The notes below the pieces were generated by a model. That model made no database searches. It was not told the origin of the DNA and was given only the letters and a program-made list of their open reading frames with translations. Positions 1 through 6,368 of a stretch of 12,530 bases of DNA are shown here, piece by piece (position 1 is the stretch's first letter; every line of letters starts with the position of its first letter). Source of the DNA: an uncultured Rubrobacteraceae bacterium (GTDB taxonomy: Bacteria > Actinomycetota > Rubrobacteria > Rubrobacterales > Rubrobacteraceae); NCBI GenBank assembly GCA_902806015.1, contig CADCUZ010000053.1, positions 1 to 12,530 on the forward strand, in the 5' to 3' direction. The position numbers and the translations under genes were made by a program.

Positions 1-2
1 GC

Positions 3-122
3 GGGCCTACGTTCTCGGTGATGGGCTTCACGGTCGCGCGCGGGAAGATCGCCGAGATCGACATACTCGCCGACCCCGAGCGCCTCGGTGGGCTCGACCT
101 CCCGGCGGTCCTCGAAGGCTGA
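3..122 (+). CDS. C-terminal end of a SigJ-type (ECF41-like) RNA polymerase sigma factor, partial
   Basis: The gene starts outside the window and only the last 39 residues are present, ending in TGA at 120-122. The visible tail contains SVMGFTVARGKIAEIDILAD followed by PERL. This matches the end of the SnoaL-like C-terminal domain that ECF41/SigJ sigma factors carry after their sigma2 and sigma4 regions. In that family the extension modulates promoter opening in place of a separate anti-sigma factor. The sigma domains themselves are not visible, so a stand-alone SnoaL-like protein remains possible. GC-rich third positions indicate genuine coding sequence. Confidence 0.75.
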   Translation, partial: GPTFSVMGFTVARGKIAEIDILADPERLGGLDLPAVLEG

Positions 123-136
123 CGCGCCCCGATCCG

Positions 137-205
137 CCGAACTTCGGCAAACCGGCCTATGCACCGAACCACGTACAACGCCATACAGACGAACTTCGGT
201 GAACC
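137..205. repeat. Two near-identical 16-nt direct repeats with a palindromic core
   Basis: CGAACTTCGG followed by two variable bases and AACC occurs at 138-153 and again at 190-205, 52 nt apart. In the first copy the core is GCCGAA-C-TTCGGC (136-148), a near-perfect palindrome. The pair lies just past the stop of the sigma-factor gene. It could be a protein-binding site, a weak transcript end or chance. No T-tract follows. Confidence 0.3.
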
Positions 206-335
206 CCCGCAGGGCGAAAATCGCAGTTCTACTCGTCTACGCACTGTGGTGAATAAGCGCGGATCCAGTATGCTCGCCCCGTATGCGGGTGTCGAAGGGA
301 AAGAGACGCTCCGGTGAGCATGTCGCCTACGACAC

Positions 336-602
336 CTATTCGTCCACTTCTCCTCTGGAAGTCAGGAGTACCCCTATGACGGCCACCAAGAACAATGTGC
401 CGCCTAGCTCGACCCTCGTCATGACGATCTTGGTGCTTCGCACCAGCCCATCGAGCAAACCATCCACGTTGCACTCCTCTCTTTCGCTTTCGGAATACAG
501 AGCGTACACCCCACGTTCTGCTCTTTCTCGGGGGACACCTGTTTGCGATGCGATCTTGCTTGCTGAGCCGACACAAACGTCGTTGAAACCCTTTCGATGG
601 GC
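336..602 (-). pseudogene. Remnant A of a small winged-helix-like/membrane protein family
   Basis: Reading the minus strand from 602 to a TAG at 338-336 gives an open frame with no good start codon. The first part (SKIASQTGVPRERAERGVYA) resembles a winged-helix recognition segment. The second part reads DGLLDGLVRSTKIVMTRVEL and then a hydrophobic stretch (GGTLFLVAVIGVLL) that could be one membrane segment. The same family appears on the plus strand at 6045-6277: over 54 aligned bases (399-452 against 6096-6149) I count 45 identities, and the changes mostly keep the protein similar. The function is unknown. The missing start and an upstream in-frame TAA (603-605) suggest a truncated gene. That the two copies are related is firm; the winged-helix label is a guess. 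Confidence 0.5.
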
Positions 603-701
603 TTAGGGTGGATTGCGGAGGCTGCTCACGAGATAGAACGGAGCGAGTACCAGGAGCTAATTTCGGGTAGGCTACGCCGGCGGTTCCAACCCCCATGCTA
701 G
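597..701 (+). CDS. Possible 34-aa small protein, unrecognised
   Basis: ATG at 597 opens a short frame that includes GWIAEAAHEIERSEYQELIS and ends with basic residues before TAG (699-701). The composition looks like an amphipathic, charged helix and not random high-GC sequence. There is no clear ribosome binding site, and the start overlaps the upstream end of the minus-strand remnant. It may equally be the tail of an older, larger gene. Confidence 0.18.
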   Translation: MGLGWIAEAAHEIERSEYQELISGRLRRRFQPPC

Positions 702-983
702 TGACTCCCATACGACAAACGTAGGAAAGTCGCTGAACCCCTATCGACAACCGGAGGGTCACACGAATGTCGGATGTCCGACCGAGTAGAAGGCATGAAG
801 AGAAGTGATCTTGATGACTGTTTGGCAACACAGGATGGCGGTTAATGTGGGCGGCGTAGCAGGCGGTTGCGAAGGGCTGTCGCGCTTGCTTCGGGAGGTG
901 GTTGGCGGGCGGTAGCGTGCTAAGTTGGGCGGCCGCGGGGGGCTGCGACGGGATGTACCAAGAGCGAGACGGAAAGGCACCGC

Positions 984-1091
984 GTGTTTCTACGGATAGA
1001 CAAGTTGCAGATCGAATTTCCGCGGCCCCAACAGGCCGACCCGGCGTCGGCCGGCATCGTGCAGGAACTTCTTGGCGGCAAGTTCGGCGAG
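984..1091 (+). pseudogene. 5' remnant of a manganese catalase gene
   Basis: GTG at 984 with GGAAAGG (971-977) as a plausible ribosome binding site opens a frame reading FLRIDKLQIEFPRPQ, then ADP, then VQELLGGKFGE. This closely matches the characteristic N-terminus of non-haem dimanganese catalases, which continue into the ferritin-like helices holding the Mn ligands. Here homology stops after about 36 codons of a protein normally near 290 residues. The following sequence is unrelated, so the gene has been cut by a deletion or rearrangement. No Mn-ligand helix remains and no activity is possible from this copy. An intact paralogue may exist elsewhere. Confidence 0.7.
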
Positions 1092-1220
1092 CCAGACCCG
1101 CGACAAACAACCGTAGGACTCACTCGGCGGAGGACGTCGCGGACATAGTGGACATCCACTTCCCGAGCGACGGCCTCGCCGCCAAGGTGACGCTCCTACT
1201 GAAAGAAATAGGATTCACCC

Positions 1221-1982
1221 ATGGATAGCGACGCTAACACCTACCTGGTTCTCGGGGCCACCGGTGGCATCGGCTCGGAGCTGTGCCGACGCCTCGCCCG
1301 CGACGGGGCCAACCCCGTGCTCGCCGCCCGAGACGAGGGGCGCCTCGGTGACCTCGCCCGGGATCTCGACGCCCCCTATCACGCCGTCGACGCCACGGAA
1401 GGGAAGGCCGTCGACGGCCTGTTCTCGCGCATAAAGGAAGATCACGGGCCCATCGCCGGCGCGGTCAACTGCGTGGGGTCCTTCCTGCTCAAGCCTGTCC
1501 ACATGACCTCAGAAGAGGAGTTCGCGCACCAGATCTCCGTCAACCTGACGACGGCCTTCAACACCGTGAAGGCGGCGGCGAGACACATGCCCGACGGCGG
1601 CTCCGTCGTGCTGCTCTCCTCCGTGGCCGCCCGCGCGGGGCTCGCCAACCACGAGGCCGTGGCCGCAGCGAAGGCCGGCGTCGCCGGGCTTGCGCTCTCG
1701 GCGGCAGCCTCCTACGTCTCCAGGGGGCTGCGCTTCAACGTTGTCTCGCCGGGGCTCGTACAGACCCCCATGACCGAGAACATCACGCGCAGCGAGACAG
1801 CGAGGAAGGCGTCCCTGGACCTCCACCCGCTTGGCAGGCTCAGGGAGCCGGCGGACATCGCCGCCGCCGCCATCGCGTACCTGCTCGGCCCAGAGTCCGG
1901 CTGGGTCACCGGCCAGACGATCGGCGTCGACGGCGGCCTCTCCACCCTGCGCCCAACCATCGGCCGCCAGGCGAAGGCGTAG
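1221..1982 (+). CDS. Short-chain dehydrogenase/reductase (SDR), atypical active site
   Basis: This 253-residue protein has a complete classical SDR fold layout. It has the nucleotide-binding GATGGIG (residues 12-18), NCVG (83-86) on the strand after the dinucleotide site, SVN (106-108), SS (133-134) for the catalytic serine, and a C-terminal GWVTGQTIGVDGG. The Tyr-x-x-x-Lys motif is altered: Lys151 is present (NHEAVAAAK) but the Tyr position is Val147. I recall other SDRs with NHEAIAAAK-like motifs, so this looks like an established subfamily and not a mutation. The substrate is unknown. ATG at 1221 has AGGA (1210-1213) seven bases upstream. The stop lies five bases before the oxidoreductase start, so the two are very probably co-transcribed and may act on related substrates. 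Confidence 0.85.
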   Translation: MDSDANTYLVLGATGGIGSELCRRLARDGANPVLAARDEGRLGDLARDLDAPYHAVDATEGKAVDGLFSRIKEDHGPIAGAVNCVGSFLLKPVHMTSEEEFAHQISVNLTTAFNTVKAAARHMPDGGSVVLLSSVAARAGLANHEAVAAAKAGVAGLALSAAASYVSRGLRFNVVSPGLVQTPMTENITRSETARKASLDLHPLGRLREPADIAAAAIAYLLGPESGWVTGQTIGVDGGLSTLRPTIGRQAKA

Positions 1983-1987
1983 GGGTG

Positions 1988-2983
1988 ATGACGGACAAAT
2001 CCTGCATCATCGTCGGCGCCGGCATCTCTGGCCTACTCGCGGCCCGCGAACTAAGCGATGCCGGCTGGCGCGTCACCGTCCTAAACAAGGGCCGGGGAGT
2101 CGGCGGCCGGATGGCGACCCATCGCATGGGCGGCGCCGGCTTCGACCACGGCGCCCAGTTCTTCACCATCAGGAGCGAGAGGTTCGAGGGCCTGGTGAAC
2201 GACTGGCTCGCCGCAGGCGCCGCCGCCGAGTGGTCGCGCGGCTTCGCGGACGCCGAAGGGAACGCCAAACCCGACGGACACCCCCGCTACCGCGGCTCGG
2301 AAGGAATGGCCTCGATCGCGGAACACCTAGCCAGCGGCCTCAACGTGCGCACCGGCGAGCACGTCCTCAGCGTTGACCGGGACGGGGACGACTGGACCGT
2401 CGCGTGCGAGTCTGGATTCTCGGTGTCGGGGGGTGCCCTGCTGCTCACCGCCCCCGTACCGCAGTCCCTCGCGCTGGCCGAGTCTGGCAACTATAGGCTG
2501 CCCGAAGGCGCGCGGGGGCAACTAGAGAACATAACCTACGATCCCTGCCTCGCGGTGATGGCCCTACTGGACGGCGCCTCCCCGGTCCCGGAGCCAGGAG
2601 GAGTCCAGATCAAGGGCGAGCCGCTCGACTGGATCGGCGACAACGCCACGAAGGGCATGGCGGACCGTCCGGCCCTGACGATCCACGGCGGCCCCCAGTG
2701 GTCCCGCGAGCACTACGACGAAAGGGAGGCCGACGTCACGCGCACCCTGCTGCGCCTCGCCGGGGAGAGACTCGGCGCCGACCTGACCGCCACAACCGTG
2801 GAGACCTCGCTCACCCGGTGGCGCTATAGCTGGGTCACCACCTCGCACGAGGAGCCGTGCCTCGTGGCGTCCGAAGACCCCCCGCTCATCTTCTGCGGCG
2901 ACGGGTTCGGGCAACCGAAGGTGGAGGGGGCCGCGCTCTCCGGGCTCGCCGCGGCGGACGGGCTGCTCGGCCGCGGGGCTTAG
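1988..2983 (+). CDS. Renalase-like FAD-dependent oxidoreductase
   Basis: The 331-residue protein starts with a Rossmann FAD motif GAGISG (10-15). Next comes the family signature KGRGVGGRMATHR (34-46) with DHGAQFFT (53-60), typical of bacterial renalase/NAD(P)-binding amine-oxidase-like proteins. It ends with CGDGFGQPKVEGAALSG, the C-terminal FAD-contacting block. Characterised bacterial renalases oxidise aberrant 2- or 6-dihydro isomers of NAD(P)H back to NAD(P)+, with oxygen as acceptor. That role is an inference here, because the family also holds uncharacterised oxidases. No signal peptide is seen, so it is cytosolic. ATG 1988 is chosen; GTG 1985 in the same frame is equally possible, and AAGG/AGGGG just upstream could serve either. 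It directly follows the SDR gene. Confidence 0.82.
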   Translation: MTDKSCIIVGAGISGLLAARELSDAGWRVTVLNKGRGVGGRMATHRMGGAGFDHGAQFFTIRSERFEGLVNDWLAAGAAAEWSRGFADAEGNAKPDGHPRYRGSEGMASIAEHLASGLNVRTGEHVLSVDRDGDDWTVACESGFSVSGGALLLTAPVPQSLALAESGNYRLPEGARGQLENITYDPCLAVMALLDGASPVPEPGGVQIKGEPLDWIGDNATKGMADRPALTIHGGPQWSREHYDEREADVTRTLLRLAGERLGADLTATTVETSLTRWRYSWVTTSHEEPCLVASEDPPLIFCGDGFGQPKVEGAALSGLAAADGLLGRGA

Positions 2984-2990
2984 GGTAAGG

Positions 2991-3929
2991 GTGCAACTCC
3001 TCCTTGTCGCCCACGTCGGGGCGACGCTCTCGGCGGCCCATGCCGCGCCAGTGAGGGCGCTCAAGCAGTTCAAGGTCCCGACGGCGAATAGCGAGCCGAG
3101 GGGCACTGCCAACGGCTCCGACGGGGACCTCTGGTTCACCCTGGGCGCTCAGAACGCGAACGTGCACTTGAAGCTCGGGTGCATCACGTCCGCCGGTGTC
3201 ATCACCGAGTTCGGTTCGGCGTGCGAGTTCTGCACCGTGACCGACATCATCCAGGGGCCGAGCAATGTCTTGTACTACACGTCGAACAATCCCATCCTGG
3301 GGCGAATCACGACGTCCGGCGAGATACTGGATCCCATCGAAATCCCGAACTCGAACGCGGTCGCAGGCGACCTGGCGGTGCACGGCGAGGAGATCTGGTT
3401 CACCGGCTACAACAACGATAGCCTCTGGCGCTACGACGGGGCCTGGGCCAGTTTACCCGGTTCGACGTCCTTGAGCCGAGCGACACGGTCGTCGACGAGG
3501 CCGGACTCGTCTGGTTCTCCGCTCCGCTGGAGCCGGGGATCGGCGGCTCGACCTGGCGACTGGCGCCGTGACGATCACGCCGACCACACTCGTCCCCCGG
3601 CAGCTCACCATTGCCGCCGACGGGGACATCTGGTTCACCGCGCGCTTCATCCCGCAGGAGATCGGACGTCTGGTCCCGGCGACCGGGGAAGTGACGGAGT
3701 TCCCGCTGACCGACGTCGGCCCGGAGGGCATTGCGGCGTCGCCAGACGGCACGGTCTGGTTCACCCAGACCACCAAGGGCAACATCGCCCAGATCACGGA
3801 ATCTGGTGTCATCACCGAGGGCAAGGCCGTCAAGAACAGCGAGCGGTTGGCATCACGGTCGCCCCCAGCGGCGCCCCCTCGTACACGATGATGAGCGCGA
3901 ACAAGATCGCCACCTTGCGGCTGAGGTAG
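2991..3929 (+). pseudogene. Vgb/streptogramin-lyase-like beta-propeller, secreted, broken by three frameshifts
   Basis: GTG at 2991 opens a hydrophobic leader ending SAAHAAP, a likely signal peptide, although its basic n-region is missing. Propeller repeats of the Vgb type follow: DGDLWFT, GEEIWFT, LVWFSAP, DGDIWFT and DGTVWFT, with connecting IGRL...GEVTEFPL blades. The frame changes three times, near 3447, 3541 and 3843. Reading on in the next frame each time recovers proper repeats, for example TRFDVLEPSD, then RLDLATGAVT, then AVGITVAP, up to a natural end ANKIATLRLR. Each change equals loss of one base. The ancestral product was probably a secreted six- or seven-blade propeller. Antibiotic lyase activity should not be assumed, because most relatives in soil actinobacteria are untested. 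It starts eight bases after the renalase-like gene. Confidence 0.75.
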
Positions 3930-3964
3930 ATGCGTCGAGGTAGACGGCGAAGGGCTGCGGCTGC

Positions 3965-4087
3965 AAGCGGGTTGCGCTCACCCGAGCCTTCCGCAAGCTC
4001 GAAGATGGAGGGGCGGTAGAGCTAAAAGATCACCGCATCACCGTAAAGGACCTCGGCGCCCTCAAAAAGTTGGCGCAGGCAAGGTAG
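3965..4087 (+). pseudogene. C-terminal fragment of a winged-helix regulator (Crp/Fnr-like)
   Basis: In this frame the sequence reads VALTRAFRKLEDGGAVEL, then DHRITVKDLGALKKLAQAR, and stops at TAG 4085-4087. This is the recognition helix and wing of a Crp/Fnr-type DNA-binding domain, followed by the usual ITVxDxxAL(K)xLA ending. The effector-binding half is absent: upstream sequence is the end of the propeller gene. It is a leftover of a lost regulator gene. GntR- or MarR-like domains have similar wings, so the family call is moderate. Confidence 0.5.
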
Positions 4088-4180
4088 GAAGCCTTTCGTA
4101 TTTGGTGGTCACGTTGGTGGGGCCAGGGTCGACACAGCTACGGTGGTCGGTGTGGCGTTCCTGTTATAGGGCCAGTGACT

Positions 4181-4213
4181 GTGGCCTCGGACTTTACACG
4201 ACCGAACTTCTTA
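4181..4213 (+). pseudogene. Severed 5' end of the DUF4397 surface-protein gene
   Basis: Joining 4213 directly to 5095, with one TTA kept, restores a single frame. That frame reads ASDFTRPNF|LGLALPLALA, then VAPAIAQ, a textbook signal peptide: a basic residue, a hydrophobic core and an Ala-x-Ala-type cleavage site. Likely starts are GTG 4181 or GTG 4175, with TAGGG (4167-4171) upstream. After the insertion these first 11 or so codons read into the IS end and cannot reach the rest of the gene. Confidence 0.6.
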
Positions 4214-4230
4214 GAGCCTGTTTTGCAGAG
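4214..4230 (+). repeat. Left terminal inverted repeat of the IS
   Basis: GAGCCTGTTTTGCAGAG is the exact reverse complement of 5075-5091. TTA of the target duplication precedes it. Confidence 0.92.
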
Positions 4231-4264
4231 TTGAGAGTTGGGATGGTTTTGTACGCTCTCGCGC

Positions 4265-5073
4265 ATGAGAAAGATCTACACTACCGACCTCTCCGACGCC
4301 GAGTGGGTCTACCTGAAAAACCATCTTCCAGCCTTGAAGTTACCAGGGAAAATGCGTACTCACGCCCTGCGAGAGATCTTCGACGCGATCTTCTACGTCC
4401 TCAAAAGCGGCTGTCCCTGGCGGCTTCTGCCCGGTGACTTCCCATCGTGGCAGACGGTGTTCTACCATTTTCGAAAGTTCCGCCTGAGCGGGCTGTGGTT
4501 CTTGGCCCTCAAGGCCTTGCGTGCGGCCGAGAGGAAGCACAACGGCTAAGACCCCAACCCTTCCGCGGCGATCGTGGACTCCGAGAGCGTCAATACCCCG
4601 GAAGAGTCGGCCGGTCGGCAAGGCCAGGATGCTCATAGAAACGGCTACGACGCTAACAAGCACATCAAAGGCCGAAAGCGCCACCTGCTGGTAGATACTC
4701 TGGGATTACCGTTTCGGTTTATGTCAGCCCGGCAGGTACCTAAGACAGAGTAGGGGCACGCTGGCTGTTGGCCGGGCTGAAGCCGCTGGTGCCCCGTCTG
4801 AAGAAGGTCTGGGTAGACGGAGCTTACAGCGGCGATCCCCTCTCCCAGTGGTGTCAGGAGGAGGGTGACTGGGAGCTTGAGGTCGTCGACCGCAACAGAG
4901 AAGTCTCCGGCTTTGAAGTTATACCGAAGAGATGGATCGTGGAGCGCACTTTCTCCTGGACAGGTCAGAATCGTAGGATGAGCAAGGACTACGAGCGGCA
5001 GGTGCAAACAAGCGAAACGTTCATCGAAGTGGCAATGATCCGGCTCATATTGAGACGGTTAGCGACAGCCTGA
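4265..5073 (+). pseudogene. IS5-family DDE transposase, inactivated
   Basis: ATG 4265 begins MRKIYTTDLSDAEWVYLKNH, the usual IS5 N-terminus (DUF4096-type), continuing with SGCPWRLLPGDFPSWQTVFYHF. The frame meets TAA at 4547-4549, yet homology resumes in the same frame with [11 protein letters not shown] (first Asp) and [14 protein letters not shown] second break near 4748 shifts the frame by -1, after which WLLAGLKPLVPRL, VWVDGAYSG (second Asp), RWIVERTFSW (Glu) and IRLILRRLA complete the protein to TGA 5071-5073. All three DDE residues survive, but one nonsense and one frameshift separate them. A programmed frameshift, common in this family, does not explain an in-frame stop 200 bases before the frame change. 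Confidence 0.88.
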
Positions 5074-5074
5074 C

Positions 5075-5091
5075 CTCTGCAAAACAGGCTC
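5075..5091 (-). repeat. Right terminal inverted repeat of the IS
   Basis: CTCTGCAAAACAGGCTC is the exact inverse of the left end. It begins two bases after the transposase stop and is followed by the second TTA (5092-5094). Confidence 0.92.
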
Positions 5092-5121
5092 TTAGGACTC
5101 GCGCTGCCGCTAGCGCTCGCG

Positions 5122-5922
5122 TTGGTGGCACCGGCCATCGCGCAGGGCGGGGAGGCGCAGGTGCGGGTGGCCCACCTCGCCCCCGACGCCCCCAACGTAG
5201 ACGTCTACGTCAACGGTGAGCCGGTGCTCACCGACGTCCCCTACACCACGATCTCGGACTACCTGCCGCTCCCGGCCGGCACCCAGCAGGTGACCGTCTA
5301 CGCCACGGGCGACACCTCGACCCCGGTCATCGACACGCCCGTCGAGGTGGCCGCGGGCGGCGCCTACACCATCGCCGCCGTTGGCCTCGTCGCCGACGAC
5401 TCCTTGAGCGCGCAGGTCTACGAGGACGACCTGAGGGCGCCCTCGGCGGGCAACGCGAAGGTGCGCGTCGTGCACGCCTCGCCGGACGCGGGGCCCGTGG
5501 ACGTGGTCCCGAGGGGGGGCGACCCGTTGGCGGAGGGCCTTACATTCCCCGACGCCACGCCCTACGTGGAGGTTCCCGAAGGGACCTACACCCTCGACGT
5601 CAACCCCGCCGGGACCACCGACACGGTCCTGACGGTGCCCGACGTCGCGCTCGCCGACGGCGGCGTCTACAGCGCCTTCGCCGTGGGCACCGTCTACGCC
5701 GACAGCCTGCAAGTCCTCTTGGTACAGGACAACGCCGCAGGTGGGGCAGCTGCCTCCGCGAGCGCCAGCGCTTCGGCCAGCGCGTCCGCGAGCGCCACTG
5801 CCAGCGCGAGGGCGGAACCCCTGCCGGACACGGGCGGTACGTCGCTGGCCCTGCCTGCCGCGCTCGTGGCCTCGGGGCTCGTGGCCTTCGCGGTAGTGAG
5901 GCGAAGCGGCACCCAGCAGTAG
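5122..5922 (+). CDS. DUF4397 cell-surface protein with LPDTG anchor, 5' end cut off by an IS
   Basis: The protein holds two DUF4397 units, each starting with the pattern V-R-V-x-H-x-(A/S)-P-D-A. The first is AQVRVAHLAPDAPNVDVYVN and the second KVRVVHASPDAGPVDV. A low-complexity Ala-Ser linker follows (from about residue 211). It ends with a sortase-type signal: LPDTG (234-238), a hydrophobic segment and RRSGTQQ. The family is secreted and wall-attached; a structural or adhesive role is likely but unproven. The frame remains open back to 5074, and residues coded from 5092 (LGLALPLALALVAPAIA) are the hydrophobic core of a signal peptide. The true start lies across the IS. Starts left on this side (TTG 5119, GTG 5122) would give a protein without a working signal peptide, so the gene is probably non-functional as a surface protein. 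Confidence 0.82.
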   Translation: MVAPAIAQGGEAQVRVAHLAPDAPNVDVYVNGEPVLTDVPYTTISDYLPLPAGTQQVTVYATGDTSTPVIDTPVEVAAGGAYTIAAVGLVADDSLSAQVYEDDLRAPSAGNAKVRVVHASPDAGPVDVVPRGGDPLAEGLTFPDATPYVEVPEGTYTLDVNPAGTTDTVLTVPDVALADGGVYSAFAVGTVYADSLQVLLVQDNAAGGAAASASASASASASASATASARAEPLPDTGGTSLALPAALVASGLVAFAVVRRSGTQQ

Positions 5923-5939
5923 CAGGATTCATCCCGCCC

Positions 5940-5976
5940 GAAGGGAGGGCAGGTGCCCCAGCACCACCCTCCCTTC
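5940..5976 (+). terminator. Hairpin after the DUF4397 gene
   Basis: GAAGGGAGGG (5940-5949) and CCCTCCCTTC (5967-5976) form a perfect 10-bp stem. An inner GGTGC/GCACC pairing (5952-5956/5961-5965) extends it. It lies 18 bases after the stop. No long T-run follows, only CTTTGTT, as is common for high-GC actinobacterial terminators. Confidence 0.7.
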
Positions 5977-6044
5977 TCACCTTTGTTCGACGAGGGGCCT
6001 AGTGTGTGCAGGCTCTCGGAAGCAGGAGGACGTGGGTATAGGCT

Positions 6045-6277
6045 CTGCGCTTCGAAAGTCAACGCGAGGAGATCGAACCCGTGCATGGGTTTCTAGATGG
6101 GCTGGTGCTAGGCACCAAGACCGCCAGGACGAAGGCCGAGTTAGGCGGTGCGCTGTACTTCGCTTTCTCGCGGCGACTTTAGTCATCTCGCTTACTTATG
6201 ATACTCCGGTACTGGAGTATCTTGCAGTCACGAGCAAGAGTGAGTTGTTGGCGAGCAAGGAACGAGAGAGACGATAA
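6045..6277 (+). pseudogene. Remnant B of the small winged-helix-like/membrane protein family
   Basis: From about 6045 the plus strand reads ALRFESQREEIEPVHG, then FLDGLVLGTKTARTKAELGG and ALYFAF, then stops (TAG 6180-6182). Moving by -1 near 6150 continues as RFLAATLVISLTYDTPVLEY and ends in basic residues before TAA (6275-6277). The ancestral protein was thus a soluble segment plus one hydrophobic stretch and a charged tail. It is homologous to the minus-strand remnant at 336-602. Upstream the winged-helix-like portion appears shortened, and an in-frame TAG interrupts it. The function is unknown. Its last third overlaps the palindrome and promoter region of the rhodopsin operon, so the rhodopsin control region appears to be built on, or inserted beside, the dead gene's end. 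Confidence 0.5.
6200..6221. promoter_or_regulatory. Perfect palindrome upstream of the rhodopsin operon, candidate operator
   Basis: GATACTCC (6200-6207), six bases, then GGAGTATC (6214-6221): 8-bp arms with no mismatch, 156 bp before the opsin start. The layout resembles operators of dimeric regulators such as MerR-family proteins, which include the light-responsive CarH/LitR type known to control carotenoid genes. The regulator is not in the window, so the link to CarH/LitR is a hypothesis. The same half-site GGAGTATC recurs at 6370-6377 over the opsin ribosome binding site. Confidence 0.5.
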
Positions 6278-6278
6278 T
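6248..6278 (+). promoter_or_regulatory. Candidate promoter of the rhodopsin-crtY-blh operon
   Basis: GATAAT (6273-6278) matches five of six -10 positions. TTGGCG (6248-6253) is a fair -35 with a 19-base gap, longer than the usual 17 but typical of promoters activated by MerR-type proteins. Transcription would begin near 6285, leaving a leader of about 90 nt. A rival -10, TATGAT (6197-6202), overlaps the left arm of the palindrome, but its -35 is poor. Confidence 0.35.
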
Positions 6279-6368
6279 CCTGCAGAAGTTACAGCGAGAG
6301 AGACGTAGAACGTACGACACCGTCGAACGTGCATCGGGGGCTTCGGACGCGGCCCAGAGGCAGAGAAC

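Larger units (their letters stand above)
123..1220. other. Gene-poor, decayed stretch
   Basis: About 1.1 kb separates the sigma-factor tail from the SDR gene, with no intact gene recognised. It contains the minus-strand small membrane-protein remnant (336-602), a doubtful 34-codon reading frame (597-701), a short inverted repeat GTCGGA-TG-TCCGAC (769-782) and a manganese-catalase 5' remnant (984-1091). In about 1115-1228 a plus-strand frame reads HSAEDVADIVDIHFPSDGLA with GC-rich third positions and runs into the SDR start. This looks like the tail of another lost gene, which I cannot name. I see nothing identifiable in about 705-960. Confidence 0.6.
4214..5091 (+). mobile_element. IS5-type insertion sequence, 878 bp
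   Basis: Both ends are marked by a perfect 17-bp inverted repeat (4214-4230 and 5075-5091). TTA lies immediately outside each end (4211-4213 and 5092-5094), a 3-bp target duplication of the TNA kind used by IS5-family groups. One transposase gene fills it on the plus strand. The length, repeats and DDE transposase fit the IS427/IS1031-like groups of IS5. The intact ends and target duplication show a simple insertion, with the target being the signal-peptide codons of the DUF4397 gene. The transposase is inactivated, so movement would need one in trans. Confidence 0.9.

Noticed and set aside
229..1110. Long minus-strand open frame of 293 codons
   Set aside because: It has Arg/Ser/Pro-rich composition, no family pattern, and overlaps both the membrane-protein remnant and the catalase remnant in other frames. 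It is typical of chance frames in high-GC DNA.
902..1228. Plus-strand 108-codon open frame before the SDR gene
   Set aside because: Only its last third looks coding. The first part is out of frame with the catalase remnant it overlaps, so it is not one gene.
2991..3929. Antibiotic (streptogramin B) resistance gene
   Set aside because: Only the propeller repeats are shared with Vgb. The gene is broken and carries a signal-peptide-like leader, so a resistance claim is not supported.
4265..5073. Programmed -1 frameshifting as the explanation for the split transposase
   Set aside because: The first break is an in-frame TAA (4547) after which homology continues in the same frame. The frame change comes 200 bases later, so a single recoding event cannot rescue the protein.
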